Below the pieces are notes generated by a model, which made no database searches, was not told where the DNA came from, and saw nothing but the letters and a program-made list of their open reading frames with translations. Positions 26,516-35,704 of a stretch of DNA of 64,000 nucleotides are shown here, one piece after another. Position 1 is the stretch's first letter; the number at the start of each line of letters is the position of its first letter. Source of the DNA: CAVORB01 sp963736235 (GTDB taxonomy: Bacteria; Pseudomonadota; Gammaproteobacteria; Chromatiales; Chromatiaceae); assembly GCA_963736235.1 (NCBI GenBank), contig CAVTOR010000004.1:1-64000 (forward strand). The letters run 5' to 3'. Both the position numbers and the translations under genes were made by a program.

Positions 26516-26890
26516 ATGAAATCTTGTACTACGTCCCTTCCGCTAAAGGCCCTTTTCGTCACGCTGCTGCTCTGTGCCGCCGGACAGGCATTCGCGGCCT
26601 CTGGCGCCGTCGTCGCCAATGTGAACCGTGTGCTGATGACCGGCGACAGCACCTTCGGGGGGTGTATGGCGGCCTTGTCCGTTAACCCCCAGACCGTCCT
26701 CGCCGGTTGCTCGCCCTGGTGGGTCACCTTTAGCTGCTCCGGTGACTTCACCGACCCCGTGCGCGCCTACCGCATGGTGGACGTGGCTGAGCTTGCGCTC
26801 GCGACCGGCAAGCGGGTCCAAGTCTGGTTCCAGGACGACAAGAAGCACAATGGGTACTGCTTCACTCCTCGCATCGACGTCCTGCGGTAG
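26516..26890 (+). CDS. Small exported Cys-containing protein of unknown function
   Basis: A 124-residue protein with a signal peptide (cleavage near 'QAFA-ASG'). The mature part of about 95 residues has four Cys ('FGGCMAA', 'LAGCSPW', 'FSCSGDF', 'NGYCFTP') that could form two disulfides, and a helix 'VDVAELALATGKRVQVWFQDD'. The layout is reminiscent of oligosaccharide-binding B-subunit-like small proteins (SubB type), but I cannot assign it. A CGGGAG site precedes the ATG. The next gene starts 12 bp downstream, so the two are probably co-transcribed. Confidence 0.7.
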   Translation: MKSCTTSLPLKALFVTLLLCAAGQAFAASGAVVANVNRVLMTGDSTFGGCMAALSVNPQTVLAGCSPWWVTFSCSGDFTDPVRAYRMVDVAELALATGKRVQVWFQDDKKHNGYCFTPRIDVLR

Positions 26891-26902
26891 GCGCAGGGGA
26901 CG

Positions 26903-27508
26903 ATGAAACGCCAGGGGATCGTTCTGGCGAGCCTCGGTGCGCTTGCGCTCATTTTCGGCGTATCGCGGTCGCTCCGTCTCTCCGAACCTGGGGAGGGATC
27001 CCTTCGCGTTTCCAGCGTCGGCGAACAAACGGAAGCGATGAATGAGTCTCCGATGATCGAACCTGCCGCGGTCCCTCCGCGCTCCCGTAGGCCTGCTGCT
27101 GAGTCAAACCGCCAGGTCACTACACCTGCGCCCGAGCCTTTATGGGCCGTCATGGATGGAGCCGCGCCCGACGAGTGGCGGAAGGATCTCGGAGAGCCGC
27201 TTGACGCCGACGACAGCGAAGCACCGGATCTGATCGAGTTCGGTGGAGATCTCATCAGTCTTGGCACACCGCTCGATGCTGATGGTCCGATGATCGACGA
27301 ATCGGATTTGCCGTCCGAACCCCCCGACAACATTGGCGAGTCGCTGCAGCCTGACGATCCCGGCGCCTCGCTCGCAGCCTTAGATGACCCAATAAATATC
27401 GGCCCTGATCTCGACGCAGATGATCACCTGGGCTGGGGGCCCGATCGCGCAGTCAGCGCCCCGGTCGAAATCGGCGAGATGCTCGATGCTGGGATGCCGA
27501 GCCGCTGA
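26903..27508 (+). CDS. Membrane-anchored acidic repeat protein (LDADD repeats)
   Basis: A 201-residue protein with an N-terminal hydrophobic anchor (about 7-24) and then an acidic, proline-rich, low-complexity region. Five imperfect repeats occur: LGEPLDADDSE, LGTPLDADGPM, IGESLQPDDPG, IGPDLDADDHL and IGEMLDAGMPS, spaced 20-45 residues apart, pattern [LI]-G-x-x-L-D-A-D-[DG]. Reading on in other frames gives coding-like sequence with conserved Cys ('CGGEQQCFNPTCRVGAK') to a stop at 27766, so the native protein may be about 85 residues longer with two indels. I do not recognise the family. It is probably an envelope protein working with the small exported protein upstream. Confidence 0.6.
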   Translation: MKRQGIVLASLGALALIFGVSRSLRLSEPGEGSLRVSSVGEQTEAMNESPMIEPAAVPPRSRRPAAESNRQVTTPAPEPLWAVMDGAAPDEWRKDLGEPLDADDSEAPDLIEFGGDLISLGTPLDADGPMIDESDLPSEPPDNIGESLQPDDPGASLAALDDPINIGPDLDADDHLGWGPDRAVSAPVEIGEMLDAGMPSR

Positions 27509-28082
27509 GCGAAGATCACACCTACAACGCACTGCTGAATTGCGGGCTGGTTTCGCCGCTGTCCGGCCAATTTCAGACCGGCAACTCCCGACTGCGGCGG
27601 TGAGCAGCAATGCTTCAACCCGACCTGCCGGGTCGGCGCAAAGGTCATGGTGTCGCATACCATGTGCGCCAACACAGCGGCAGCAGTGGTTCCGGATCTC
27701 GTCGCAACCATACCCTCGGCCCGCTTGCAGACTCAGCGTCCCGGTATAACGCCAGCTGGCTGGTGACCAGGGCGCATGGGTGCTTGGATCTGCGTAAGTG
27801 CGAACGCCACGCCATTGCGCACATCCATGGAACGCCCTAACATCCTCCGGCCCAGGTTTTGAGCGAGCGGAATCACGAGAGCCTGGACAGCGAAATACCG
27901 GCGCATGTCTGCTTCTGGCCTCCTCGGAGCATTCTCGGTCTCGCCGCCCGGATCATGCGCCGGATGATTGCACGGCGGCTCGGTCGCCACCGTGCATCGG
28001 CCTCCCGTTATTGGACCAAGACGGCTCAGGTGCCCGCTTGATTGGCGGGAAACACCGTGCGGAAGGTTGTGAAGACGACATC
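27509..28082. other. Region without a firm gene
   Basis: The first 258 bases (to 27766) read as a plausible Cys-containing continuation of the preceding repeat protein in shifted frames. The remaining 316 bases before the cyclase start hold only overlapping open frames with no recognisable features, no hairpin of note and no clear promoter. Confidence 0.4.
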
Positions 28083-29243
28083 ATGAAGCGCCTCTTACGC
28101 GAACCTCCCGCAAGGCCGCCCGCGCCCGATTCGGTCAACTGCGCCCATCAAGACACCTTGGCCGAGAACCAGTCCCTGCGTCGCCAGCTGCGGCAGATGG
28201 TCAGCGAGGCGCAGCACAACGAGTCCGCGCTCAGGCGCTTTCAGTCCCTCGAGATCGACCTCCTCGGCTGCGAGTCGCTCCCGGCCCTGCTCACGCTCCT
28301 GATGGGCGACGCCCGCTCGCGCTGCGATTGGGATCGGGTTTCCCTGTTCCTGCACGATCCCGAGCACGAGATCCGCCGTCTGCTCGATCAGGTCAGTTGG
28401 GAAACGGACGCCTTTCCCGACCTGGTGCTGGCCGACGGGCCGCAGCGCCTCGACGCCCTGCATGGGCGATCCCGTGCCCCACGGCTGGGGCCCTTTCAGC
28501 CCGGCCGTCACGGTGATCTTTTCGAGGTGACGGGAGCGCCGGTGGCGAGCGTCGCCCTGCTGCCGATTGTTCGGCACGGCCGACTATTCGGCAGCTACAA
28601 CCTGGGAAGCTCCAGCCCCGACCGGTTTCCGCGCAACGCGGGCAGCGACTTCCTGCATCATCTCGCCGCCGTGATCGCCGTATGTCTGGAGATGACCATC
28701 ACACGGGATCGGCTCCAGTACCAGGGACTGGCCGATGCCGTGACGGGGGTCAACAACCGACGCTTCTTCAACCAGCGCCTGCCTGAGGAAATCGCCCGTG
28801 CCCAACGCGCAGGCACCCCCCTGAGCTGCCTCTTCATCGACGTCGACCACTTCAAGCGCTTCAACGACAGTTATGGCCATCAGGCTGGCGACCAGGCCCT
28901 GCGTACAGTGGCGCAGTTGGTGCGGTCGTTGCTGCGCCGCAGCGACGTGCTGGCGCGCTACGGCGGCGAGGAGTTTGCAGCCCTCCTCCCCGAAGCTTGC
29001 CAGGAGGAGGCCGCCGAAATCGCCGAACGGGTGCGTGGGGGAGTCGAGGCCGCGCGACTCGACGCCAGAGACGGACCTGCAGTATCCGTGACCGTGTCGA
29101 TCGGTATGGCGACGCTCGATCCTGGCGTCCCGGTCCCCGAACCCATCGGCCTTGGGGCTCGGCTGGTCGAAGCCGCCGACCGCGGCGTCTATCGCGCCAA
29201 GGCGGAAGGCCGCAATCGGGTCATCGCCGACGTGCTGCGTTGA
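28083..29243 (+). CDS. DUF484/GAF-like diguanylate cyclase
   Basis: Cytoplasmic diguanylate cyclase of 386 residues making c-di-GMP from two GTP. An N-terminal helix/coiled coil (about 15-60, 'LRRQLRQMVSEAQHNESALR') leads into a DUF484/GAF-type sensor domain (about 60-205) and a GGDEF domain (215-380). The active site is GGEEF in 'VLARYGGEEFAALLPE', and the RxxD inhibitory site (RRSD) stands five residues upstream, so product inhibition is expected. Substrate-binding 'DVDHFKRFNDSYGHQAGDQAL' is intact. No membrane segments. The start at 28083 is favoured because the upstream frame lacks domain similarity. Confidence 0.9.
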   Translation: MKRLLREPPARPPAPDSVNCAHQDTLAENQSLRRQLRQMVSEAQHNESALRRFQSLEIDLLGCESLPALLTLLMGDARSRCDWDRVSLFLHDPEHEIRRLLDQVSWETDAFPDLVLADGPQRLDALHGRSRAPRLGPFQPGRHGDLFEVTGAPVASVALLPIVRHGRLFGSYNLGSSSPDRFPRNAGSDFLHHLAAVIAVCLEMTITRDRLQYQGLADAVTGVNNRRFFNQRLPEEIARAQRAGTPLSCLFIDVDHFKRFNDSYGHQAGDQALRTVAQLVRSLLRRSDVLARYGGEEFAALLPEACQEEAAEIAERVRGGVEAARLDARDGPAVSVTVSIGMATLDPGVPVPEPIGLGARLVEAADRGVYRAKAEGRNRVIADVLR

Positions 29244-29343
29244 GCCCCGGTCCCGAAATCGCGGCCGTTCCGGCGCCATGCCTTAGGGTAGCGACCTGGT
29301 GCCAATCCGGTCCGGCACGGGGCCGTGTATTGCTCGATCCCGC

Positions 29344-30756
29344 TCAGATATCCTGGACCACGTCTATCGCGCCGTCGTTGATCGCCTTGCAGAGCCGCGT
29401 CTGGTCGCGTTCGGTGATGTCCGCATACCGGTCGGCGTATTCGACCATGACCTCCTCGAAGGCCCTGTCATCACCGATGTACCCGCGGATCATCATGGCG
29501 TCCCCCGAACGCGCATGCGCGAAGGCCAGCGTCTTGCCGCAGAGGCCGGCGTAGGCTACCAGCCGTTTGGGTCCGAGCTCCTCGACATCGATCTTGCCCT
29601 TGCCGTCCCAGAGCTGGCGGAAGTAGAAGTCGATCTCCTGTCCGTCCGGCTGTTGCCAGCGCGCCCAGCCAAGCAGAATGTCGCTGGTTGCCTGAATCAG
29701 GCGCTGGCCTTCGACAACACGTTGACCTGCCTCCTCGAAGGCGCTGGGCCCGAGATGGGCTTCGAGAACGGATGACGTCGCCTGCTTGAACTGAAGGAAC
29801 AGGGGCGTGCCGTCTCCGGCCTCGAGCAGCACGATCAGGCAACGGGTGCCCACGCTGCCCACCCCGACGACCTTCTTGGCGACATCCACCAGGGAGAACC
29901 GGTCGAGAAGCAAGCGCCGTCCGAGCGGCAGGCTGTCGCGGTAGCGGGCCAGGAACTCTCCCACCGCGCCCGACTCGGCCGCCGCGATCTCGTCATCGAC
30001 GCGGACGATCAAGGGTGGGTCGGGGACTATCATGCGTCGGCCATCGACGACTTCGGTCAGTTTGTTAAAGGCGCTCAGGCTGTTCTTGCGGGTGGCCTTT
30101 GCCAGGACCTCCTCTTTCCATTTCCGATGTTTCTTGCCGTGTTTCTCGATACGCTCCAGCGCCGACTGCGATTCGAAGCGGTAATAGTGCAGATCGAGCG
30201 GACTGAGCTCCGACGCCTGGGCGATGAACTTGTGGTAGTCACGCATCGCGGATCGCGTGGCGGCGCGGGCCTTCTTGTTGGAAAAGCCGTTCGCTCGGGC
30301 GGCGACCGTGACGCTCGCGGCGAGACGCTTGACGTCCCACTCGAAGGGCCCGGGCAGGGTCTCGTCGAAATCGTTGAGGTCGAATACCAGTTCCCGACTG
30401 GGTGCGCAGTACCACCTGAAGTTGCCGAGATGGGCGTCGCCGCAGAGCTCCACCCGCAGGTCGGTCCTGGCGCCGGCCGCGAGATCACTCGCCATGATGG
30501 CTGCCGCCCCCCGCAGAAAGGTGAACGGGGTGCGACTCATGCGGCCATACCGAAGAGGGACGAGCTCAGCGAGCCGGGTCTTGTCCTGTTCGGCCAGAAT
30601 GGCTAGGGGATCCGTACGGCCGGTTTCCGGGGCGGCCTCCACATGGGCCTCCAGGGGAACGGTTTCTCGCCGCGACCTTCCAGCATCGTAGCGCTCGGCG
30701 GGCGCGGCCCTGAGGTAGGCCGATTCGCTCTCGGAGTTGAACAAGGAACTGGGCAT
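29344..30756 (-). CDS. DUF2252 family protein
   Basis: Cytoplasmic protein of about 470 residues. DUF2252 landmarks: 'RYGRMSRTPFTFLRGAAAIMASDL', 'CGDAHLGNFRWYCAPSRELVFDLNDFDET' split by family spacing, 'DVKRLAASVTVAARANG' and 'GVGSVGTRCLIVLLEAGDGTPLFLQ'. The 'GDAHLGNF...FDLNDFDE' block resembles the catalytic and metal-binding region of phosphotransferase-like folds, but function is unknown. The start at 30756 is set by GGAGG six bases upstream; an earlier in-frame Met (30771) would overlap that site. It lies next to a transposase remnant. Confidence 0.85.
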   Translation of the reverse strand: MPSSLFNSESESAYLRAAPAERYDAGRSRRETVPLEAHVEAAPETGRTDPLAILAEQDKTRLAELVPLRYGRMSRTPFTFLRGAAAIMASDLAAGARTDLRVELCGDAHLGNFRWYCAPSRELVFDLNDFDETLPGPFEWDVKRLAASVTVAARANGFSNKKARAATRSAMRDYHKFIAQASELSPLDLHYYRFESQSALERIEKHGKKHRKWKEEVLAKATRKNSLSAFNKLTEVVDGRRMIVPDPPLIVRVDDEIAAAESGAVGEFLARYRDSLPLGRRLLLDRFSLVDVAKKVVGVGSVGTRCLIVLLEAGDGTPLFLQFKQATSSVLEAHLGPSAFEEAGQRVVEGQRLIQATSDILLGWARWQQPDGQEIDFYFRQLWDGKGKIDVEELGPKRLVAYAGLCGKTLAFAHARSGDAMMIRGYIGDDRAFEEVMVEYADRYADITERDQTRLCKAINDGAIDVVQDI

Positions 30757-31147
30757 AAGGCCTCCATACAAAGCTCGGCGCCGGGAATCTCGCGGCCATA
30801 TTGCAGCAGGAGCTCGCGGATGAAAACTACCGGGGGTTGTCTAGCGCCGACCCCGAGCCAAGGGTAGTCTCCTGGATCGGACACCATGCCCGCGCGTACC
30901 GGGTTGAGCTCGATGTATCGCTGGCACAGCAGCAATTGGGTTTCGGCCTGCGCGAGCGAGGATTCGTACCGGCTGTCCCAGAGAGTGCCGGTTCGTCCGC
31001 GGGCGTGATTCATGTATTGGACGTATCGCCGGCCTACCGAGATAATCAAGCGCGGGACGGAGGGCGCGTGGCCGGGGGTTGGCAGTAGATGAACGTGGTT
31101 GGTCATCAGCGCGTAGGCAGGGAGGTGGCAGCTCTCGCGCTACAGGG
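30757..31147 (-). pseudogene. REP-associated (Y1) transposase remnant
   Basis: Encodes the core of a REP-associated tyrosine transposase: 'ALMTNHVHLLPTPG' with the HxH metal motif, 'VGRRYVQYMNHARGRTGTLW', 'RYIELNPVRAGMV' and 'DYPWLGVGARQPP'. The expected first third, including the usual 'RL...GxPHHVTQRGN' start, is missing or frame-scrambled upstream, and the reading runs into the DUF2252 gene at its 3' end. The flank near 31226-31245 (ACCGTGGTCTGTCCCC) resembles sequence I associate with the ends of such genes. Degraded and unlikely to be active. Confidence 0.75.
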
Positions 31148-31269
31148 CGTCGCGCGGGCGGTCCGGTAGGCCTCGTAAGCAAGTCGACACCGCGACGGAT
31201 GATCTGTTTGGGACGGATCACTGAGGAAACCGTGGTCTGTCCCCTATTATTCCAGGAAACTTAGTTTGC

Positions 31270-31518
31270 ATGACTAAAAGAAAAAGTGTTTTACAGAAGG
31301 CCTCACTCGTTTCGGCTGTGGTAAGTTTTGTGCTAGCGGTAACTTCAGGAGTTATGCTGTATCTTCGATTGGAGAGTGTGGGTATCGATAACCCCATATC
31401 AGCCAGCTTTATGGCATCGACGTTTTTCTTTGTATGTGTTGGGGTCGTTCTTACCATCATTGGGAAGGCAGATATCCCCAGTTTCAGGGTTGATAACTCT
31501 GAAGGGAAATTAAAATAG
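31270..31518 (+). CDS. Small two-helix membrane protein, AT-rich
   Basis: An 82-residue protein with two predicted membrane helices ('ASLVSAVVSFVLAVTSGVMLYL' split around residues 12-34, and 'FFFVCVGVVLTII' about 50-65) and a polar C-terminus. Its base composition is clearly more AT-rich than neighbouring genes, suggesting recent arrival. It sits beside a transposase remnant. No family recognised. Confidence 0.55.
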   Translation: MTKRKSVLQKASLVSAVVSFVLAVTSGVMLYLRLESVGIDNPISASFMASTFFFVCVGVVLTIIGKADIPSFRVDNSEGKLK

Positions 31519-31723
31519 GGGATAAGGGTTCGGGGTCAATTAAGGTGATAACCGACGAATGCGATCGCCTAGAATTTTTCTCAACCTGATGCCATGCCCG
31601 TCAGCGGTATTTGTTTGCAAAAGGCGCGGTCGGGCACCGCGCGAGGTTATGAACAGCGGCGGGTTCAGGCGTTTTACCAGTGGCGGAAATCGGTGATTCG
31701 GGTGCCAATCACAGCACCCAGGG

Positions 31724-33350
31724 CTATATGGTCTCCGGTGCCACGGTGATGGCCCCGCACGGGCACTCCGCGACGCACAGGCCGCAGCCCTTGCAGTAGT
31801 CGTAGTTGAAGCGGAAGCGGTTACCGGGGCCGAGCTTGATCACGGCGTTGTCGGGGCAGACCCCGTAGCAGTTGTCGCACTCGAAGCAGTTGCCGCAGGA
31901 CAGGCATCGGCGCGCCTCGAACAGGGCGTTGGTCTCGTCGAGACCACCCGTCACCTCGTCGAACGTGGATTGGCGGCGGATGATGTCGAGGGACGGGCGG
32001 ACCGTCTTCGGGGCATCGGCGTAATACCAGGTGTTGAGCCGCTCGAAGGTGGCCACCTCGTGCTTTGGCGGAGTCTGGAGGCGCTCGCCGCGCAGCCAGG
32101 CGTCGATGGCCCGCGCCGCCTTCTTGCCGTGGCCGATGGCGACCGTCACCGTGCGGTCGCCCGGGACCATGTCGCCGCCGGCGAAGACCCCTGGGTGTCC
32201 GGTCATCATGTCCGCTCCCACGCGCACGACTCCGTTCTCGATCCGGAGCCCTTCGACGGTCTCCAGCAGCGAGAGGTCCACGTCCTGCCCCAGGGCGAGC
32301 ACGAGGGAATCGGCCTCGACGGTCTCGAGCTCACCGGTCGGCTGCGGGAATCCGTTCTCGTCCAGTTCCATCTTCTCGACCGTGATGCTGGACTCCCCGG
32401 CCTCTTTCACGGTCGACAGCCACTTCATGCGCACGCCTTCCTCCAGCGCCTCATGCAACTCCTGCTCGTGGGCAGGCATGCGTTCTTGGGTTCGACGGTA
32501 GACGATGATCGATTCCTCGGCGCCCAGGCGCCGCGCGGTGCGGGCGACGTCGATGGCGGTGTTGCCGCCGCCATAGACCACCACCCGCCGGCCGAGCAGC
32601 GGTTTCTCCTCGGACTCCATGCCGCGCAGCACGCCGACCGCGTCACTGATCTTCTGTGCATCTCCGGCAGGGATGTAGGCCCGCTTGGCGATGTGCGCGC
32701 CGACGCCGAGGAAAGCGGCGTCGAAGCCCTCGGTCTGCATGGTCCCCAGCAGGTCCGTGACCTTGCTGCCCAGTCGCAGCTCGATACCCAGGTCCAGGAT
32801 GCGCCGGATTTCGCCGTCCAACACGTCGCGGGGCAGCCGGTACTGGGGGATGCCGAACCGCATCATGCCGCCCGCGGCGGATTCCGCCTCGCACAGGGTC
32901 ACGGCATGCCCCAGGCGGCGCAGATGGTAGGCGGCGGACAGGCCGGCGGGCCCGGAACCCACGACCAGCACCCGCTTGCCGCTGTCCGGGCGCTCGGGCG
33001 CGAGCGGCCAGTCGCGCTTCAGCGCCTCGTCGCCGAGGAAGCGCTCGACGGCGTTGATGCCTACGGACTCGTCCAGCCGGCCGCGGTTGCAGGCGCTCTC
33101 GCACGGGTGATAGCAGACCCGCCCCATGACGGCGGGCAACGGGTTGTCCTGCATCAGCGCCCGCCAGGCCTGCTCGTAGCCGGCCTTCCTCGGCATGAAA
33201 CAGCCACTTCTGGATGTTCTCACCCGCCGGGCAGGTGGCGTTGCAGGGCGGCAGGCGATCGACATAGACCGGCCGCACGGTCCGCCAGGAGCCGGTGTGA
33301 TTGGCGAGGCTGGAGCCGAGGTCCAGCGTGATCGCGAATGGCTTCTTCAT
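31724..33350 (-). CDS. GltD-type NAD(P)/FAD oxidoreductase fused to a PorD-like ferredoxin domain (one frameshift)
   Basis: Electron-transfer flavoprotein of about 540 residues. The start at 33350 (MKKPFAITLDLGSSLANHTG) is in one frame; near 33195 a one-base shift moves to the frame that continues to 31724. Layout: an N-terminal double-cysteine iron-sulfur region ('PPCNATCPAGENIQKW', 'GRVCYHPCESACNRG'), an FAD site 'VLVVGSGPAGLSAAYHLRRL', an NAD(P) site 'VVVYGGGNTAIDVARTARRL', and a C-terminal ferredoxin domain with two [4Fe-4S] motifs ('CLSCGNCFECDNCYGVCP', 'CKGCGLCVAECPCG'). It is last in the por operon and probably links NAD(P)H with the ferredoxin-dependent oxidoreductase. Confidence 0.85.
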
Positions 33351-34357
33351 GAGCAGTGCGTCCTCCCGCTGCAGCAGGCCGAACTTGCGGATGTTGCGGT
33401 CAGCGTTCTCCTGGATGTGGGTGATGATGTCGACGCGCACCGTGGGGCGGAACAGGTGGGCGAAGCGCCGTTGCGGCTTGAGGTATTCCTCGACCGGCAC
33501 CTTGCGGCGGATGGCGCGACGGCCGGTGATCTCGCCGTGCTCGGCCTCGAACACCGGGAACAGGCCCGACTCGATGGCCAGCCGCGCCAGTGCGATCGTG
33601 TCCTGGGGCGCCGAGCCCCAGCCGAGGGGGCAGGGGACCAGGATGTGGATGTAGCGCGCGCCGCGCAGGTCCATGGCCTTGGTGACCTTGACCTCCAGGT
33701 CGCGCAGGTCGGCAACCGATGCGGTGGCGACGTAGGGGATTTCGTGGGCCATGGCGATGAGCGGCACGTTCTTGCCCTGCCCGAAGGCGTTGCCAGGCTT
33801 CGGGCCCACCGGCATGGTGGTCGCCGTGCGGGCCGCGGGCGGCGTCGCCGACGAGCGCTGGACGCCGGTGTTCATGTAGGCCTCGTTGTCGTAGCAGATG
33901 TAGAGCACGTCGTCGTTGCGCTCGAACATGCCGGACAGGCAGCCGAAGCCGATGTCGGTGGTGCCGCCGTCGCCGCCCTGGGCGACGACGCGCACCTCGT
34001 TGCGGCCCTTGACCTTCATCGCCGCGGCCACGCCGGTGGCCACCGCCGGGGCGTTTCCGAACAGCGAGTGGATCCACGGGATCTGCCAGGAGGTCTCGGG
34101 ATAAGGGCGTGGAGAACACCTCCAGACAGCCGGTGGCGTTGGCAGGCGATCAGCTGGTTGTCCGTCGCCCGCATGGCGGCGTCGATCGCATAGCGCGCGC
34201 CGAGCGCTTCGCCGCAGCCCTGGCAGGCCCGGTGCCCGGAGTTCAGCGAGTTCGTGCGCTCGACGGCGGACTGCACCGAGCGCTCCGGCTCGTCGAGCAG
34301 CCGGTTGCCGACGGTGAAGGTGCCGGTCTGGTAGAACTTGATGTGGGAGCTTCTCAC
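33351..34357 (-). pseudogene. porB: 2-oxoacid:ferredoxin oxidoreductase subunit beta (frameshifted)
   Basis: Thiamine-diphosphate-binding subunit of pyruvate (or related 2-oxoacid) ferredoxin oxidoreductase. It starts at GTG 34357 after a GGAGG site. The iron-sulfur Cys pair 'HRACQGCGEALGARYAI' is near the N-terminus. Two shifts lie at about 34100-34145. The rest is in one frame with the TPP motif 'AQGGDGGTTDIGFG' and partner 'CYDNEAYMNTGVQRSS', then 'DLEVKVTKAMDLRGARYIHI'. The frame runs without a stop into the next gene's start region, so the natural stop has probably been lost to another indel. Substrate (pyruvate or 2-oxoglutarate) cannot be fixed from sequence alone. Confidence 0.85.
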
Positions 34358-34381
34358 GGGGTGCCTCCGCTGGGTGACGGC

Positions 34382-35640
34382 CTAGCCGATGTGGTCGGCA
34401 ACGATGCCGAGATCGCGCAGGATGTTCTCCGCCGTCGGGCCCGAGCGGCGATGGGTCTCCAGGCGCTCGATCTCGCCGATGCACCACGTCATGATTGAGA
34501 TCGAGGAAGGTGAGCGTGCGGACAGGGCGTCCTTGCACGCCTTGCGGAACAGCTGCCGCAGCGACTCCTTGGTGATCGCGCGCCCGCCCAGACCCGCGAT
34601 CACCGTGTGGACCGGGATCGGCGCTCCGGCCAGGGCCATCCGGACATTGGTGGAGACGATGCCGCCGATCCCGACTGCCAGGGACTTTTCGATGACGACG
34701 ACGCGCTTCGCGTGGCTGAGCGCCTCGCGCAGCGCGTCGCATCGGAAACGGCCGGAACGAGCACATGCTCACCGAGCCGATGGACACGCCCTCGTCGCAT
34801 CAGCTCGTCGACGACGTCCTTGATGGTGCCGTTGACCGAGCCGAGGGCGACCACCAGCGTCTCCGCGCCCTGCGTGCGGTAGGCGCGCACCAGCCCGCCG
34901 GCCTCGCGGCCGAATTGCTCCTGCGAAATCCTCGGCTAGCTCCGGGATCAGCCACAGGGCCTGCATCTGCCGTAGTGGGCGAGGTAACGGACTTCGGTGA
35001 AGGCCTCCGGTCCCACCATCGCGCCGATCGAGACGGGTTGCGCGGGGTCGAGCACCTGGCGCGGCTCGAAAGGCGGGAGGAAGGCGTCGACCTCTTCCTG
35101 GGAGGGCACATCCACCCGCTCGACGGCGTGGGTGAGGATGAAGCCGTCCATGCAGACCATGACCGGCACCGAGAGCTCCTCGGCCAGCCGGAAGGCCTGG
35201 ATGTGCAGATCGACGCCTCCTGGTTGGTCTCCGCGTAGAGCTGGATCCAGCCGGCATCGCGCATCGACATGCTGTCCTGCTGGTCGTTCCAGATGTTGAT
35301 CGGCGCGCCGATCGCCCGGTTGCCGACCGTCATCACGATCGGCAGACCCAGGCCCGAGGCGTTGTAGACCGCCTCCGCCATGAACAGCAGGCCCTGGCTG
35401 GCGGTGGCCGTGTAGGCCCGCGCGCCGGCCGCGCTGGCGCCGATGGCAACCGACAGGGCGGCGAACTCGGACTCGACGTTGATGAACTCGCAGGGCTCGA
35501 TGTCGCCGCCCGCCACCATCTTGGCCGAGGTTCTCGACGATATGGGTCTGCGGCGTGATCGGGTAGGCGCAGATCACCTCGGGGCGGCATAGGGCTACCG
35601 CCTCGGCAATCGCCTGCGAGCCTTCAATCTGCTTCAGCAT
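34382..35640 (-). pseudogene. porA: 2-oxoacid:ferredoxin oxidoreductase subunit alpha (multiple frameshifts)
   Basis: The start at 35640 follows an AGGAGG site. Family sequence appears in order but spread over all three frames: 'GSQAIAEAVALCRPEVICAY', 'PITPQTHIVENL', 'EFINVESEFAALSVAIGASA', 'ASQGLLFMAEAVYNASGLGL', 'IVMTVGNRAIGAPINIWND', 'VMVCMDGFILTHAVERVDVP', 'TLVVALGSVNGTIKDVVDEL' and a C-terminus 'AENILRDLGIVADHIG'. At least five shifts are needed to join these. The alpha subunit supplies the pyrimidine-binding part of the TPP site. Given similar errors in the whole operon, the real gene is probably intact. Confidence 0.82.
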
Positions 35641-35704
35641 CGGGATACCTCCTCAACAGACACCCGCCTGTGCGGCGGTGAAAGCGGCGCGGGCCGCGAC
35701 GACG

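Noticed and set aside
26903..27508. RTX or EF-hand calcium-binding repeats in the acidic repeat protein
   Set aside because: The LDADD repeats lack the GGxGxDxUx nonapeptide and the spacing of EF-hand loops.
27733..27990. Minus-strand open frame with 'RRYFAVQALVIPLAQNLGRR'
   Set aside because: It reads somewhat protein-like but is short, lacks a ribosome site and has no recognisable family; not enough for a gene call.
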